Shown here piece after piece: positions 10,355 to 21,976 of a DNA stretch of 64,000 nucleotides. The stretch comes from Drosophila miranda (Eukaryota; Arthropoda; Insecta; Diptera; Drosophilidae). The stretch covers positions 186,001-250,000 of the forward strand of contig NW_022881603.1 of the NCBI RefSeq assembly GCF_003369915.1, given 5' to 3'. Position numbers and translations under genes: made by a program. Below the pieces are notes generated by a model. It did no database searches. It saw only the letters and a program-made list of their open reading frames with translations, and was not told where the DNA came from. Position 1 is the first letter of the stretch; each line of letters starts with the position of its first letter.

Positions 10355-11905
10355 TTGTGTGGCGATATCTGCAAAATGTACCGCTGTGTACGCGTTTCCC
10401 ATCCCGATACGCACGTGCAGTGCATCCTATGGCGCAATGACCCGAAGGAGGAGATTCAGGTGTTCAAGTTGGCGATTGTTCCTTACGGAACCAAACCTGC
10501 CGCTTTCTTAGCAATTCGTGCTATGCATCAATTGGCAAATGATGAAGAGTTGCGTTTTCCGCTTGGCGCTGATGTTGTTCGAAGAGATTTCTATGTCGAT
10601 GATCTCATATCTGGAGGGGACAGCATTGATTCTGTCATCAAGATTTGTCAGCAGGTAAAGGAGATACTTTCGAAAGGATGTTTTCCCATACGTAAATGGT
10701 GTTCCAATGAACCCGCTGCTTTGGAAGGCGTATCGGAGGCGGATCGCGAAAAGTTCCTTACCTTTCATGACGGGACTGAAGTAACCAAGGCGCTTGGTCT
10801 AGTTTGGGATCCCACCACGGACAATCTTCTGTTTAGCTTCGCTCCCGTCGGAACCGCTGCAGGCCCAAAATCGATGCGTTCGGTCCTGTCTACACTAGCT
10901 AGGTTCTACGATCCTCTAGGGCTCATCTCTCCCATCATCACAAAAGCTAAAATATTTATGCAGTCGCTATGGAACGAAAGCCTAAAGTTGAATTGGGACG
11001 AAAGCCTGCCCCAGGATCTACATACGACTTGGATTGAGCTGACTTCGCAGTTGTCGATGGTTAAAAACTTTAAGTTTCCACGTTACGTGCTTCGGCAGCA
11101 AGCCAGATTAGAAATGCACGCGTTTTGTGATGCGAGCCAAGCAGCATATGGCGCCTGTGTATACATGCGTTCGGAAGCTCTTGGCATTGTGCAAAGTCAT
11201 CTCTTATGCTCTAAATCCAGAGTCGCGCCCTTGAAAAGTATGACTATCACCAAGCTTGAGCTGTCCGCTGCCCTCGTATTAGCCGAACTAGTGTCCACCA
11301 TAGTTAAGGGATTATCAGCTCCATGCTCGGATTCGTCCATAGCCCTTGCCTGGATTCGAGAATCACCATTGAATTTTAATATATTTGTTTCTAATCGAGT
11401 TCAGCGGATTCAGGAGCTCACCGCTGGAATGACTTGGCATCACGTGCCCACAAAGTTTAATCCTGCCGACATCATATCAAGTGGATCCACGCCCGCTGAA
11501 CTAATGGATAGCAGCCTTTGGATCTCTGGACCACCATTCTTGCGTCTTGAGAGCTCAGAGTGGCCTGCAGGCTTGCAATTGCCGACCGATGTACCAGAAC
11601 GTCGTCATGCAGCATTGGTTGTTTCAAACGAAAGGGATGTATCGTACGATTGCAAATTTCAAAACTCATTCGGATCCATGCAGCGCGTCTTTGCTTACAT
11701 ATATCGATTCTACATTCTCAAGGACAAAGCCACCGCTGGTTCGAAGGGTCAACTTACCGTAATCGACATCAAAAATGGTACGCATTTGCTCATAAGGGCA
11801 ATACAGCAGCAACAATTTTCGGAAGAGATAAGGGCCCTCGCCAGCAAACACGCCCTCCCTACCCCCAAAAAGCGCGATGGCCTCACTGAATCCATTTCTG
11901 GATAG
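10355..11905 (+). pseudogene. BEL/Pao RT palm, RNase H and integrase N-terminus, element 1
   Basis: Continues RT after the ISY insertion: KMYRCVRV, the YVDDLISGG catalytic box at about 10590-10615, and the thumb motif STLARFYDPLGLISP at about 10890-10930. RNase H follows (HAFCDASQAAYGACVYM at about 11115). It is broken near 11890, where the next frame begins. The length fits the RT-RNase H part of BEL pol. It is inactive because the RT is split and frameshifted. Confidence 0.85.
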
Positions 11906-12970
11906 CTTTGGATTGCTGCGTGTTGGAGGCCGCCTCCAAAATGCCGAATTCGACTACGACGCGAAGCACCCGATCCTGCTTCCTAAGGGACATCCTGTCA
12001 CTGTCTCTATTATTATCTTCTTTCACGAAAGGTTTCTCCACGCAGGAGCTCAAGGATTGCTCGGACTGCTTCGGCAAAAATTCTGGCCTATTGGTGGACG
12101 CAAATATGTTGCGGGAATCATTGGCAAATGTGTTAGATGCTTTCGTTTGAAGCCAGTGCTGAGGGAACATATCATGGGAAACTTGCCTGCGGATCGCGTA
12201 AGGACTAATCCAGCATTCCACACAACTCCAAAGCAACTCATTTGGAAGTCGTTCGGGATCTATCTACAGAATCCTTTCTGGCAGCATTAAGGCGTTTTAT
12301 AAGTCTACGTCCCAAACCTCGAATCATCTGGTCAGACAACGCTACAAATTTTGTTGGAGCAAAAAATGAGCTTTTGGAGCTTCGGCAAATGTTCCTCAGC
12401 GATCCTCATACGTCGGCTGTGTCACATCTCTGCGTTTCTAGTGGAATCGATTGGAAATTCATCCCCCCTCGCTCACCTCATTTTCATCGCATCGTCGGGA
12501 CCTACATTTTTACTCTTGATGAAATTCAGACCTTGGCTTGTGAAATCTCTGCTTTGTTAAATTCCCGTCCTGTTTATGCAATTACAGAAAGTCCCGATGA
12601 TCTAGATGTGCTTACGCCAAACCACTTTCTCAATGGAGCCCCGAAAGCTGCATTCGACGAGCCAGATGTGGCGCATCTCCGGGTCAACCTACTAAGTCGA
12701 TGGCAGCGGCTGTGTCAAATGAAGCAGGCGTTTTGGAGAAAATGGAGCACGGCGTATCTTTCGATTCTTCAGGAGCGGAGCAAGTGGCGGTCATCGTCTC
12801 CAAACATCAAGCTAGGAGCGCTCGTCATGATCAAGGAGGAAACGCTGCCACCATTAAGGTGGCCGCTTGGCCGCATTGAGAGCGTCATCCCAGGAAAAGA
12901 TGGAACCATCAGAGTAGCCGTCATCCGCACTCAAAGAGGCCTTTTCAAGAGGGCCGTTGGAAAAATATAG
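11877..12970 (+). pseudogene. BEL/Pao integrase, element 1 (catalytic core deleted)
   Basis: Two overlapping frames (11877-12290, 12242-12970). The first carries the zinc-binding HERFLH...CVRC segment. The second resumes at FLAALRRFISLRPKP with the second catalytic aspartate (WSDNATNFVG). The block with the first aspartate is missing at the frame junction. The segment that should hold the catalytic glutamate is replaced by a direct join (PPRSPHF to RIVGTYIF). The C-terminal region (LRWPLGRIESV) is intact. The integrase is therefore dead. Confidence 0.85.
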
Positions 12971-13007
12971 GTTCTGCCCCTTCAGGATGGATATGTTGAA
13001 AGCCTTT

Positions 13008-13027
13008 GCCTTCCAACGGGGGGTGAA
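13008..13027 (+). other. Polypurine tract of BEL element 1
   Basis: AACGGGGGGTGAA lies immediately before LTR 2, in the position of a plus-strand primer. The same tract precedes LTR 3 at 16051-16063. Confidence 0.75.
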
Positions 13028-13399
13028 TGTTCGGAGCAGAACCCAGCCGATTAGCTGCTTGCCAAATAGCACCAAATTCTTGGCCCTCAGCCGCTTATTT
13101 TGTTTGTTACTTATGTCTATGTCACTCATTTGTTTGTTAAAGCTTTGCGCGTGCTTGCCCTGCTAAACGCTCTCTGCCAGCTCGCTCTTCGCTATCTCCG
13201 CTTTGCGTCTGCCTACCGACGTCGGCCGAGCGAAGCTGCGCTTAGCGATCGGAGCAGCAATGTAAAGGGCAGGCAAGCCACACTTGCAATTTGGATGTCA
13301 CGCATTAAAGAACATATCGTAATTTTATTTCTGCGCCGAGTTTTATTTAATTCGAAATAATTAGTCGGCCGATTGGGGATAAAAAACATTATCTCCACA
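13028..13399 (+). repeat. BEL/Pao LTR 2 (shared)
   Basis: 372 bp. It serves as 3' LTR of element 1 and 5' LTR of element 2: preceded by a polypurine tract and followed by a primer site. A shared LTR is the usual product of unequal recombination between elements. Confidence 0.9.
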
Positions 13400-13406
13400 T
13401 AAAATT

Positions 13407-13424
13407 TGGTGACCCCGACGTGAT
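13407..13424 (+). other. Primer binding site of BEL element 2
   Basis: Same tRNA-Trp-type sequence as at 7073-7090, again 7 bp inside the LTR. Confidence 0.7.
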
Positions 13425-13763
13425 ATCTGAGTTGCAGTGTCAATTAATAATCATTCGCGATCGACATTCGTTAGCCTTAGCAAATTTTCGGCGGTTAAGC
13501 ACAATTCGGTGCTAAAACATACTTACATACACGCATTGCTGGCTATTAATTTCTCTGTCGCGACAATTCGGTCAGTGCAGTGCGGTAGGCAGTGCAGCGA
13601 ACTCACTAATACACACAAGCGGAGTTCAAAGCGGAATCGGACAGCTCGCACAGCCGCACAGCTAAAGGCATTAGCTGTAATCCCTTTGCTTGCGGTTCCC
13701 ACGTTTATACGTATACAGGGTGTCTTTTTTGGTCGTGCTGAGTGACTCTTTTAAAACCTCAAC

Positions 13764-14699
13764 ATGGCAGCACCTGAGCCTACCAATGTCGCGAACGCAG
13801 CAATGCCGAGTGATGTAGATTTCTACAAGCACAAGGCCGAGTCCATCGCGCGCCATCTAAAGGCCATGGGTCGCTTTCTCACCAAGGAAGAGCTTGCCGC
13901 GTTAGATGAGGCAGAACTTCAAGCTCGCTTAGAGCAAATCGAGCGAATGAATGCGGATTTCGATGCCGCTCAAACGAGCCTTGAAAGGCTGGATTTCCTG
14001 CAGTTAGCCCATGATGCCCGGCTGGACTTTTCGAATGTTTATGTCAAGGTTAGGTCCAGGCTGTCGCGGGAGTTGATGGCTGCTCGCACGGTAAATGTTG
14101 CCAATTCGTCGTTGTTCGCCTATAATAGTATAGGCCGTTCTCGAATGCCCGAGTTGCAGCTTCCGCGATTCGGTGGGAACTACATGGATTGGCCAGAATT
14201 CCACTCGATGTTCTCGACAATGGTGCACAAAGACCATCGTATACCAATGATCGAAAAATTCCAATATCTTCGTGGATGTCTAGATGGTGCTGCGCTGGAT
14301 ACGATTCGTTCCTTGGAACTTTCTGAGGAGAATTACGACAAGGCGTTGAATTTACTAATGTTGCGATTCGATAATAAACTGTTACATTTTCAGGCACACG
14401 TCAAGGCTATTTTCGCGCTGCAAGGGGTGGAGAAGGGCTCGGCTATCGGCTTGCGCGCGCTCAAGCGACAAAATCAATTCGCACTTGCGTGCACTTCAGA
14501 CCTTGGCGACCCCGCAGGAGATATCCGATGGGTTGCTGATCTTCATCATAGGCACGAAATTGGACCACAAGACCAAGGAGAAATGGGAAGAGAACTTGCC
14601 GACGTCAGGATTGCCTCGGTGGTCAAGCATGGCCTCATTTTTGGAAGCGAGATGTCGGATGCTGGAGAATTTGGGATCAGCCATGGCAACAAGTCCTAG
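13764..14699 (+). pseudogene. BEL/Pao Gag, element 2, first frame
   Basis: Starts with the same MAAPEPTN sequence as element 1 and is collinear with it through IGLRAL. A one-base insertion near 14465 (CTCAAGCGAC versus CTCAGCGAT in element 1) moves the true gag reading into the frame listed next, and this frame ends at 14699. Lacks 24 bp present in element 1 near 14105. Confidence 0.85.
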
Positions 14700-16035
14700 T
14701 CAACAGGTGGGAGAAGACAACCCTGTCACCCTTATCACCTCCAGTAACGACCATCCTAACCCCATATGTAACCATTGCAATTCCTCCGAGCATTACATAT
14801 CTAGATGTCAGGCATTCCTGAATCTCTCTGCGTTTGAACGATACAAAGAAGCAAAGAAGAGCCGCTTGTGTTTGAACTGCCTCAACAAAGGCCATGAATT
14901 GCAGAGGTGCAGGTCAGGACTTTGCAGGCATTGCCAGGCCAAACATCACACGCTACTCCACATTCCATCGGGAACTGGTGCTTCATCTTCCTCTTCACCG
15001 GCCGAGGAATCGATCCAGCAAGAGGCCGCGACTGTGCTTCTAGCAAGCGGGTGTTCTAGCCCTCCCCCCTCGATCCAGAAATCTAGGCCTAGCCAGAACG
15101 TGTTGCTACCTACTGCCCTCGTCCATGTAACAGATCGTTATGGAGCACTTATCCCATGTCGTGCCATTTTGGATTCTGCATCACAGGCAAACTTTGTAAC
15201 ATCTAGACTTGCTGATCAGTTGCAGTTGGATCATCGCTCGTCTTATGTTCACATCTCTGGAATCGGAGATTCCATTCTACCTTCGAGCAAGCCTGTACAA
15301 ATAGTTGAACAATCCCAGGACGCAAGCTATCGAGCTTCCTTCGCTGCAATTGTCACCAACTCAATTACGGAAATGCAGCCTAACTTCGGCGTAGACGCAA
15401 ACGACTGGCCAATGCCGAATAATCTAAAACTAGCTGATCCTAATTTCTCCAAGCCCCAACGTATCGATCTGTTGATAGGTTCTGGTTTGTTCTTCGATTT
15501 AATGTGCGTCGGACAGATTCGACTATCAGCCCAATTGCCAACATTGCAGGAGACAAAACTTGGTTGGATAGTATCAGGAAGCATCGATAGCTCGGAGAAT
15601 AAGCGTGCAGCTTTAGCCGCTTTTGAAAATTCCTCGTGCATCTCTATTGACGATTTTCGACCCACAACGCTGGAGTACCAAAACTTAGAGCAGCAATGCA
15701 GGAAGCAGCTGCTCGAGTGCCAGGTGCAAGTGGAAAAACTGCGATCGGAGAATCAGGAACTGCAGGGCGAACTTTTCCATATATTAAAAACCTACATATC
15801 CACGCTAAATGAAATTCAACTTTCAACAATTTCTACATTGCCAAATTTCCTGCCATTCTATGCAATTACAGAGGTTCCCGATGATCCAGACGTAATCACG
15901 ACAAGCCGCCTTCGTAAAGGCGATTGCTGCGTTCGACGATCACCCCAGCGTAGCCGCCAGCTGCGCCCAAGCAAGCATATTCAAGAGGGCCGTTGGAAAA
16001 ATAGCGGTTCTGCCCCTTCAGGATGGATCTGTTGA
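14485..16035 (+). CDS. Chimeric frame: BEL Gag C-terminus, protease, coiled coil, integrase remnant
   Basis: Open for 516 codons. First comes the Gag C-terminal part with two zinc-binding clusters (CNHCNSSEHYISRC near 14770; CLNCLNKGHELQRC near 14875). Next is the aspartic protease (AILDSASQANFV near 15165; LLIGSGLFFDLM near 15470). After VSGSIDSSENKRAA the frame leaves normal BEL pol. At about 15655-15785 it encodes a Leu/Gln/Glu heptad-rich stretch (LLECQVQVEKLRSENQEL). It then rejoins an integrase remnant (TLNEIQL...AITEVPDDPDVI). RT, RNase H and nearly all of integrase are gone, yet the junctions stay in frame. The coiled-coil piece has no counterpart in element 1. It may be captured host or foreign sequence. 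Expression is unknown. Confidence 0.65.
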   Translation: MRALQTLATPQEISDGLLIFIIGTKLDHKTKEKWEENLPTSGLPRWSSMASFLEARCRMLENLGSAMATSPSQQVGEDNPVTLITSSNDHPNPICNHCNSSEHYISRCQAFLNLSAFERYKEAKKSRLCLNCLNKGHELQRCRSGLCRHCQAKHHTLLHIPSGTGASSSSSPAEESIQQEAATVLLASGCSSPPPSIQKSRPSQNVLLPTALVHVTDRYGALIPCRAILDSASQANFVTSRLADQLQLDHRSSYVHISGIGDSILPSSKPVQIVEQSQDASYRASFAAIVTNSITEMQPNFGVDANDWPMPNNLKLADPNFSKPQRIDLLIGSGLFFDLMCVGQIRLSAQLPTLQETKLGWIVSGSIDSSENKRAALAAFENSSCISIDDFRPTTLEYQNLEQQCRKQLLECQVQVEKLRSENQELQGELFHILKTYISTLNEIQLSTISTLPNFLPFYAITEVPDDPDVITTSRLRKGDCCVRRSPQRSRQLRPSKHIQEGRWKNSGSAPSGWIC

Positions 16036-16063
16036 AAGCCTTTGCCTTCCAACGGGGGGTGAA

Positions 16064-16156
16064 TGTTCGGAGCAGAACCCAGCCGATTAGCTGCTTGCCA
16101 AATAGCACCTAATTCTTGGCCCTCAGCCGCTTATTTTGTTTGTTACTTATGTCTAT
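16064..16156 (+). repeat. BEL/Pao LTR 3, left part
   Basis: First 93 bp of the third LTR, cut by the gypsy insertion. The remaining 279 bp are at 26264-26542 and the two parts add up to 372 bp. CTAT at 16153-16156 is repeated at 26260-26263 as the gypsy target duplication. Confidence 0.9.
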
Positions 16157-17105
16157 TGTAACGTTCCGTTCTTTTCCCGTCTGATGCAGCTGGGCTGGCT
16201 CAGCGGTCGGTAGGCTCGCTGCAACAATATTTGTATGTTGCCCCCGACGACAAGTAAGAAGGCACGGGTTGGGTCTTGTACTGGTATGCTAGTATGCTTT
16301 ATTGGTATCTTAAGTCTATCTTACGCTATTCCGACTCCGGTGCGGGTTCTCCTCGTGGTTCTCCTCTGTGGTTCGATGAGCGTGTCGCTCCCTGGGCCCC
16401 CCACGGCGTCGCCGAGCGTGGCACCGCCGGCTCTACTGACTGGGGCTAGCGATTCTTGGCACGTGGCCCAAATCCGCCTCTCAGTCAGGCGCCTGACGCG
16501 TTCGCTCTCACTCGACTCCCTTGGCTTTGCGGCCCGAGGGTGCCTCACTCCTGGTGGGTTGCGCGTCAAGCGTGGCACCGTTGGTTCAAGGGATTGGGGT
16601 CTTTGGCTCTTGGCTGCACGCTCGAGTCCGCCTCTCAATCCTCACACAACGTGTTCGCTTTCTAACGCTCTTTTCCCTTCGCTTGGTCTCACTCTTGTCG
16701 CTCACTGTGCACTTCACTCTTGCTAGCTCCGTTTGCTGTTCCTGGTCGCGGCCCTCCTCTTATAGGCTCGCTTCTGCGTCAGCGCCGCCGATGCCGCCTG
16801 GCGCTAACGGCACTTTCCGCCATGCGGTGCCCGTATTTTTCCATCGGCGTTCCTTCATTTCCTTGTCGCTTTCCAACGGGACCTGGCTGGTGGCGTGATC
16901 TCATGACCATATTTGGTCATGCGCTGGGCCACTGCCGGCCCGATCCCGTCATCCCGCGGCCCTCTCTCCAGGGGTCCTCCCCTCTCATCTTGGGTCCCCG
17001 GGAGAGCTCTCCTCGGGAATTCGCCGCCTCCGGATATCCCCGGATAACGGCCGTTAGCGCTTAACCCTGCACTGCCCCCTACGTGTGGGAATACCTTTCC
17101 TCACA
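16157..17105 (-). repeat. Gypsy LTR (element 3' end)
   Basis: 949 bp. The same sequence is at 25301-26259, where 10 more bases (GACTGTCCTC near 25880) are present. Small open frames inside it (for example 16235-16726) recur in the other LTR and are not genes. Confidence 0.9.
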
Positions 17106-17121
17106 CTTCCCCCTTTCTTTT
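17106..17121 (-). other. Polypurine tract of the gypsy element
   Basis: On the minus strand AAAAGAAAGGGGGAAG lies directly before the 3' LTR, the usual position of the plus-strand primer. Confidence 0.75.
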
Positions 17122-17780
17122 ATTGGCGGAAAACCCCGGTTTTCCGCGTCCCAGGTTTGGGATGCTTCAAAAGCCCCGCGCGACCGGTGCGAGTGCTTTG
17201 TTCTTGACCCGGGTGCCCCCTGGCGCCCTCTTTCGGCTTCACGCCTTGCGGTGTTGCCGTACCTCTCCGATGAGCGCGATCGATTCGATTCCCCCTTACC
17301 GATAGTTCGCATAGGAGCTTTTTTTTTTTTGCCCCGCCCGGTATAGGGTACGGTCGCTATTCTGACCTACTCGATATGACACAGCGTTGCCCTTACGCTC
17401 CTCTCGATACAGCGTAGGGTCGTTTCTGTGCTCTACTCGATATGTCGCAGCGTGCGTATTCTACTTCCGGATCGCGAATTCCTCAATGGACTGGAAACGT
17501 AATATTTTCTCGCGATGCCGGGTGTTTTCTTTGTTTACCTTGTGCGCGTCTGGTTTTTCCGGCCCTCTGGATGCTTCGGGTAAGTTTTCCTCCCGCTTTG
17601 ACGCCTTCCGCCGCCTTCATTCAAGCTCCCCCGATTCCCCGCTGTTCCTCTGCTGCAAGGTAAGACCATGTTTTTTTTCTTAAAACACCCCTTTTTTTTT
17701 GGTTTTTTTTTTTCTTTTTTACTTGTTCTTGTTTTCAGTTACTTTCTTCTCCATTCTTCTTCTCTACTCTTCTTTTCTCC

Positions 17781-19590
17781 TCAATACCTAGCCCGGAATA
17801 CCTCCTGCCGGTCGGTGGACACCAATAGCCGGTACCGGACGCCCCCGTCGTTGACCAGACGCTTCACCTTCCTTGCGGTTGGCTTTATCCGCGCGAGAGA
17901 GCGCGTGACGACGGCCGGCCACCGTGAGTTGTCCGCCGACCTCGTCTGGGGCCACGATGCCTGGCGCTGGAGCTCGGGCCGGCGCGCCTCCGCCCGCTCC
18001 CCTGGGCACGACGCCTGTCGGCCCAGCTTCGGACGCTCGCCCTGGCCGGGTTCCGGCCATCGCCAAGGACCTCTCTCCCATGGCTCAGGTGAGTGTTGTT
18101 CCGCGGCCTCGTCCTTCTTCGCTTCCGCCGTTGCTCTTGCGCCGTCATCCGCTTCGCCGTCGGCCGCCACCTCGGCTTCGGGCGCCGCCGCTGGGCCCTC
18201 CGCCGTCAGTGATGTTGGCGTGTTCGTCGTGCGGTGGGTCTCGACCTCTGCCGTCCTCCCGGGTGCCTCCTCGGGCACCTCTTCGGCGGTGGGTGCCACC
18301 GCTGGGCCAGTCGACTCCTGTGGCCGTGCCCGCCGCCTCGGGTCCCGCTCGTCACTGGCGCGTGGTGCCTCCTCCCACAGTCGAGCCTCCCTCGCTTCTT
18401 GCCCGGGCTGCTGGGGCGCGGGCCCAGAGGCCCACGATATGTGCAGCGTTTGCACGTGCCACATCATGCCGTCTCGCACCGCGGAGCGCACCTCCTGCGA
18501 GACGAACGGCCCGATGGCGGCCCCCTGTGGCCCGTGCCAGTGCTGCTGCTGCTGCTGATGCTGCTGATGCTGCTGCTGCTGACGCTGCTGCTGCTGATGC
18601 TGATGCTGCTGTTGCTGATGCTGCTGCTGCTGACGCTGCTGACCCCCTTGACCGCGCGCGTTGTCAGCCGGCGGCCGACGCCGGAACAGCTCTTCCTCTG
18701 CCCCCGGTGACGGTGGGGCCTGCGGCCGTGGCTCCTCCTCGGACTCGACGTGTTCAGGGGGTGGCTGCCAGAGCTCCACCTCCTCCACCTCGGCTCGTCG
18801 TAGCCTCTCCTGCCACTCCTCTTCGGGCGACTGGACTCGAGCCGCCTTCGGCGCTGGTGGGCACTCCGCCTCCTCCTCGTCGCTGGAGATCACCGCCAGC
18901 CCGCCTGCCGCGCCCTCCGCCCGCGTCGCCCTTGCCTTCTCCGCTTCCGCCCGCAGACGCGCCGTCTCCCTTCGCTCCGCTGCGTCGACCCGGCTAATAC
19001 ACCGCCATTGGTGCGCGACGTCTCGCTCGTGGCGCTCCGCCTCCGCTTCTTGCGCCGCCTTTTCAGCCTCCTGCGTGGCCTTCAGCCTCTTTGCCAGCGT
19101 CAAGGCGTCCTCCCATACCCGCCGTTGTCTCCGCTCCTCCGCCGCCGCGGCCAGCGCGAACCGCCGGTGCCATTCCGCGAGGCGTCGTGCCTCAGCGGCC
19201 GCGTTATCTTCCGCGATGTCGGCCTGCGTTGCCTGCGGCTCTTTGACCGCGGCTCTTCGCCTCGCCTGCGCGTTCTCTCCGTGGCGCCGGCTCCCAGCTC
19301 ACCAATTCTAGGTCACTTTCCGCCTCGGTGTACCCCGGCGATACCATGGGGGACACCGTCGGTCCCATGGATCCCGCGGTTGACACTAGCGGTGAGGCCA
19401 ACAATTGTAGCTCCGGGGACCTACTCCTACTCGACCTTTGCTCCTCGCGCTCGACCTGGTACGCCTGCCGCCGACTTTGTGTATCACCCATAGCCTGATA
19501 CCCGAGGCGAATCCATTTTCGCTGCTCCGCTATGTACCTTATTAAGTGCTGCTGCATCTTACCCTTTTTCTTTTTTTTCCACGTGGTCAA
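17781..19590 (-). pseudogene. Gypsy element third ORF: charged coiled-coil, Q/H-rich protein
   Basis: Located where env would be, between integrase and the 3' LTR. It reads in two frames: 19590-19204 (MGDTQSRRQAYQVEREEQR and a Ser/Pro-rich part) and 19103-17781 (440 codons). The second starts with Ala/Glu/Arg-rich helices (TQEAEKAAQEAEAERHER), then an acidic SSDEEEAE patch, a long Gln/His tract from CTG/ATG-type repeats (18535-18650), a SQEVRSAVRDGMMWHV segment and a Pro/Ala/Glu-rich tail ending FRARY. There is no signal peptide, membrane anchor or furin-like site, so it does not resemble an envelope protein. The frameshift near 19104-19204 is probably a mutation in this copy. Function unknown. 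Confidence 0.6.
18535..18650 (-). repeat. CTG/ATG trinucleotide tract coding Gln/His
   Basis: CTGCTG(ATG/ACG) repeats on the plus strand, read on the minus strand as glutamine runs with interspersed histidine and arginine, inside the third ORF of the gypsy element. Confidence 0.85.
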
Positions 19591-20705
19591 CTTTTGAAAA
19601 GACCTGATCGAGCGCTGCTCCCCCTTTATAAGGGCTCGTGCCGGTGTTCACCGTTCCCTGTAACGGTGCCTTACATGGGCCCGTGGGACGGCTCTCTCTT
19701 GCTTTCCAGCTGGCTCTCTCGCTCGCTCCCGTTTTGAAAGTTATCCGCGCCTCTCGCCGCGTTAACCCTAGGGTGCCCCCTGATTTGTTAGCTTTCCTTC
19801 GGTTCCCACTTTTCTTCCTTTTCCCCTTTTTTTTTTTTTATTTGGCCCTTTCTACTTCCGACGTGTTGCCCGGCTCCGCCTTGGATCTGGTAAGCCTCCC
19901 AAGTTCTTGGGTTCCTCATCTCACCTTGCCTTTCTTCCAGCCCGTCCTTGGGTTCCAGTCCAGGGTGCTGACCGATCTCCCAGCCCGTGACCAATAGGTC
20001 CTCCGACCTTTCGCCCGTGCTGCCAAACATCGGCCCGCCCCCCGTGGCCAGCTCCGCCCGTCTCTGGATCGGCTTAGACGCGGATGTCACCCCCGTGCAG
20101 CGCCTCGGACCCAGGGATCATCCGATTCCCCAGCCGGTAGACCGCGCACGGGCGGCATCCGCTTTTGTCCCGCCACCCCGACGTTAGCAGCTGGCTTCGA
20201 TGCCCTGGACCCGGTCCCGAACTTCTGCTCATCTCGGAACCCCCTTCTCGGGCGCCCCCTCGTCCGTCGACGCACCACGCAACCCGCCCCCCCAGGGATA
20301 GTGGTAACCCGGGTATCTTCTACCTTCTTTGCCTTTGATCAGTTCCAATTGGCTGACGAGCTAATCCTCCTTTTTTTTTCTTGTAGGTCCAGCTTTATTG
20401 GTCCGCCGGCCGCCGTCTGCTGCCCCGTTTTACTGAACCTTAGTTGTAAGAGCATCCTGTACGGCCTTGTCCTGCGTGGCATCAAGTTGGGCCACCCGCT
20501 CCTCCCCTGTGGGCGATTCATGTCCTGCGTGACACGCGTGGTTCTTAGTTTTATTGAACCTTAGTTGTAAGAGTATCTCGTACGACCTTGTCCTGCGTGG
20601 CATCCAGCTGGGACTCTCCTTTCTGCCCCTGCCGTTAGTCTCTGTCTTCCGTGCTCGTCCACCCTTCTCCGTATGCCTCGCCCGTTGCCCCTCCTTGTGC
20701 GTCGT
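19591..20705 (-). other. Spacer between integrase and third ORF of the gypsy element
   Basis: Pyrimidine-rich on the plus strand, with poly-T runs near 19829 and 20370. A pair of related segments (TTGTAAGAGTATCTCGTACG near 20565 and its partner near 20445) forms an imperfect 120-bp direct repeat. Short minus-strand frames at 19788-20090 and 20087-20278 show no known domain. It may include leader or splice signals for the third ORF. Confidence 0.45.
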
Positions 20706-21922
20706 CTACGCTTCGGCTCCCGGGCCTGATTTAGGGGTTCCTTCCCCGGGTTGTGGCTTCAGGTCCCCTATATGGGCGGTCCGCGTCCGTTTCTCGCTGT
20801 CCTTCTTTAAGTTACAAATGATCGGGGACACGAAATCCATTATGGTGTAGGGCCCGTCATATCTTGGGGCCAGTTTTGCCGCAAACCCTTCGGCCGCGTT
20901 GGATAGATGGCGTTGCTTGGCCCATACCTTGTCTCCAATCGTGGGTTTCCACGCTCTCCTCCTCAGGTTATAATACCTCGCCTGGTCCTGCGCCGCTCTT
21001 TCGAGATTCCGCCTCACCAGTTGAAACACCTCTCTCAACTTGGCCGCGTTCTCGTCCGGAGTGTGCGTGCCCTGTCCTGTGCCAAGCGCTTCGTCATCGT
21101 ATAGAGCCTTTGGTAGCCTCGGCTCTCTCCCATGGACCACGAACGCCGGCGAGTACCCGGTGGATTCGGACACCCCTGAATTTACGGCCAACATTATCTC
21201 TGGCCATTTCTCATCCCAGTTCCTCTGGTTCCCTTCGGTGAACTGAGCTATCATAGTTTTCACTGTCCGGTTAGTTCGCTCCGTCGGGTTCTCCTGCTGC
21301 GTGTACGGGGCCGTGAACTGATGCCGTACACCCATCTGCTCCAAAAACCTCTTAAAAGCTCTACTGGTGAACTGGACGCCATTATCCGGGATCACCACCT
21401 TCGGCACGCCAAATCGGGACACGATGCGCTCTCGGAACGCTTTCGTTAGTGCTTCCGCAGTGGCCTTTCTCAAGGGGACCAACTCGGTCCATTTCGAGAA
21501 CCGATCCACCATCACCAATAACATGGCATTCCCATGCTTTGACCTTGGCAGAGGGCCCACGAAGTCGGCACACACCGTTGCCCACGGCTCTTCTGGCACT
21601 TGTGTCAGCATTTTCCCGGCCGCCTGCAGTTGACTTGGTTTGTAGCGTATGCAGCTTTCACACTTTCTCACGTATGTCCTCACATCTCGGTGCATCCCCG
21701 GCCAGTAGTATCGGGCGGCTACTCGGGCCATCGTCCTTCTGCCGCTGCGTGCCCCGCCTCCGGCGAGTCGTGATTCTCTCTTATAACTCTCTCTCTTAGA
21801 TCCTTCGGTACGCATAACTTCCATGATGCTATCTCCTCTTCTCCAGCCGGGTGCGGGATGTGCCGGTATATCCGGCCTGCTTCCTCGACGTAATCTGGAT
21901 ATTTCCTCGGTTCCGTCCTCAT
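20706..21922 (-). pseudogene. Gypsy integrase
   Basis: Reads from 21922 downward and changes frame near 21740-21820. The zinc-binding domain is split over the two frames (NHDSPEAGH, then CESCIRYKP). The catalytic core has the first Asp in CADFVGPLP, the second in IPDNGVQFTS and the Glu in NPTERTNRTVK. The C-terminal part contains the GPYTIM...VSP module. It follows RNase H as in all gypsy pol genes. The frameshift disables this copy. Confidence 0.85.
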
Positions 21923-21976
21923 CCTCTCTTTGACCTTTTTAATCCATCCGCACTCTGCCTCCGGTTCGTGTCCCTT

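Noticed and set aside
16235..17064. Several open frames in the gypsy LTR (repeated at 25375-26218)
   Set aside because: They lie within both LTRs, overlap in all frames and match no protein domain.
17924..18997. 357-codon plus-strand Pro/Arg/Ser-rich frame inside the gypsy element
   Set aside because: Antisense shadow of the third ORF in GC-rich DNA. Its composition is explained by reading Glu/Ala/Gln codons backwards.
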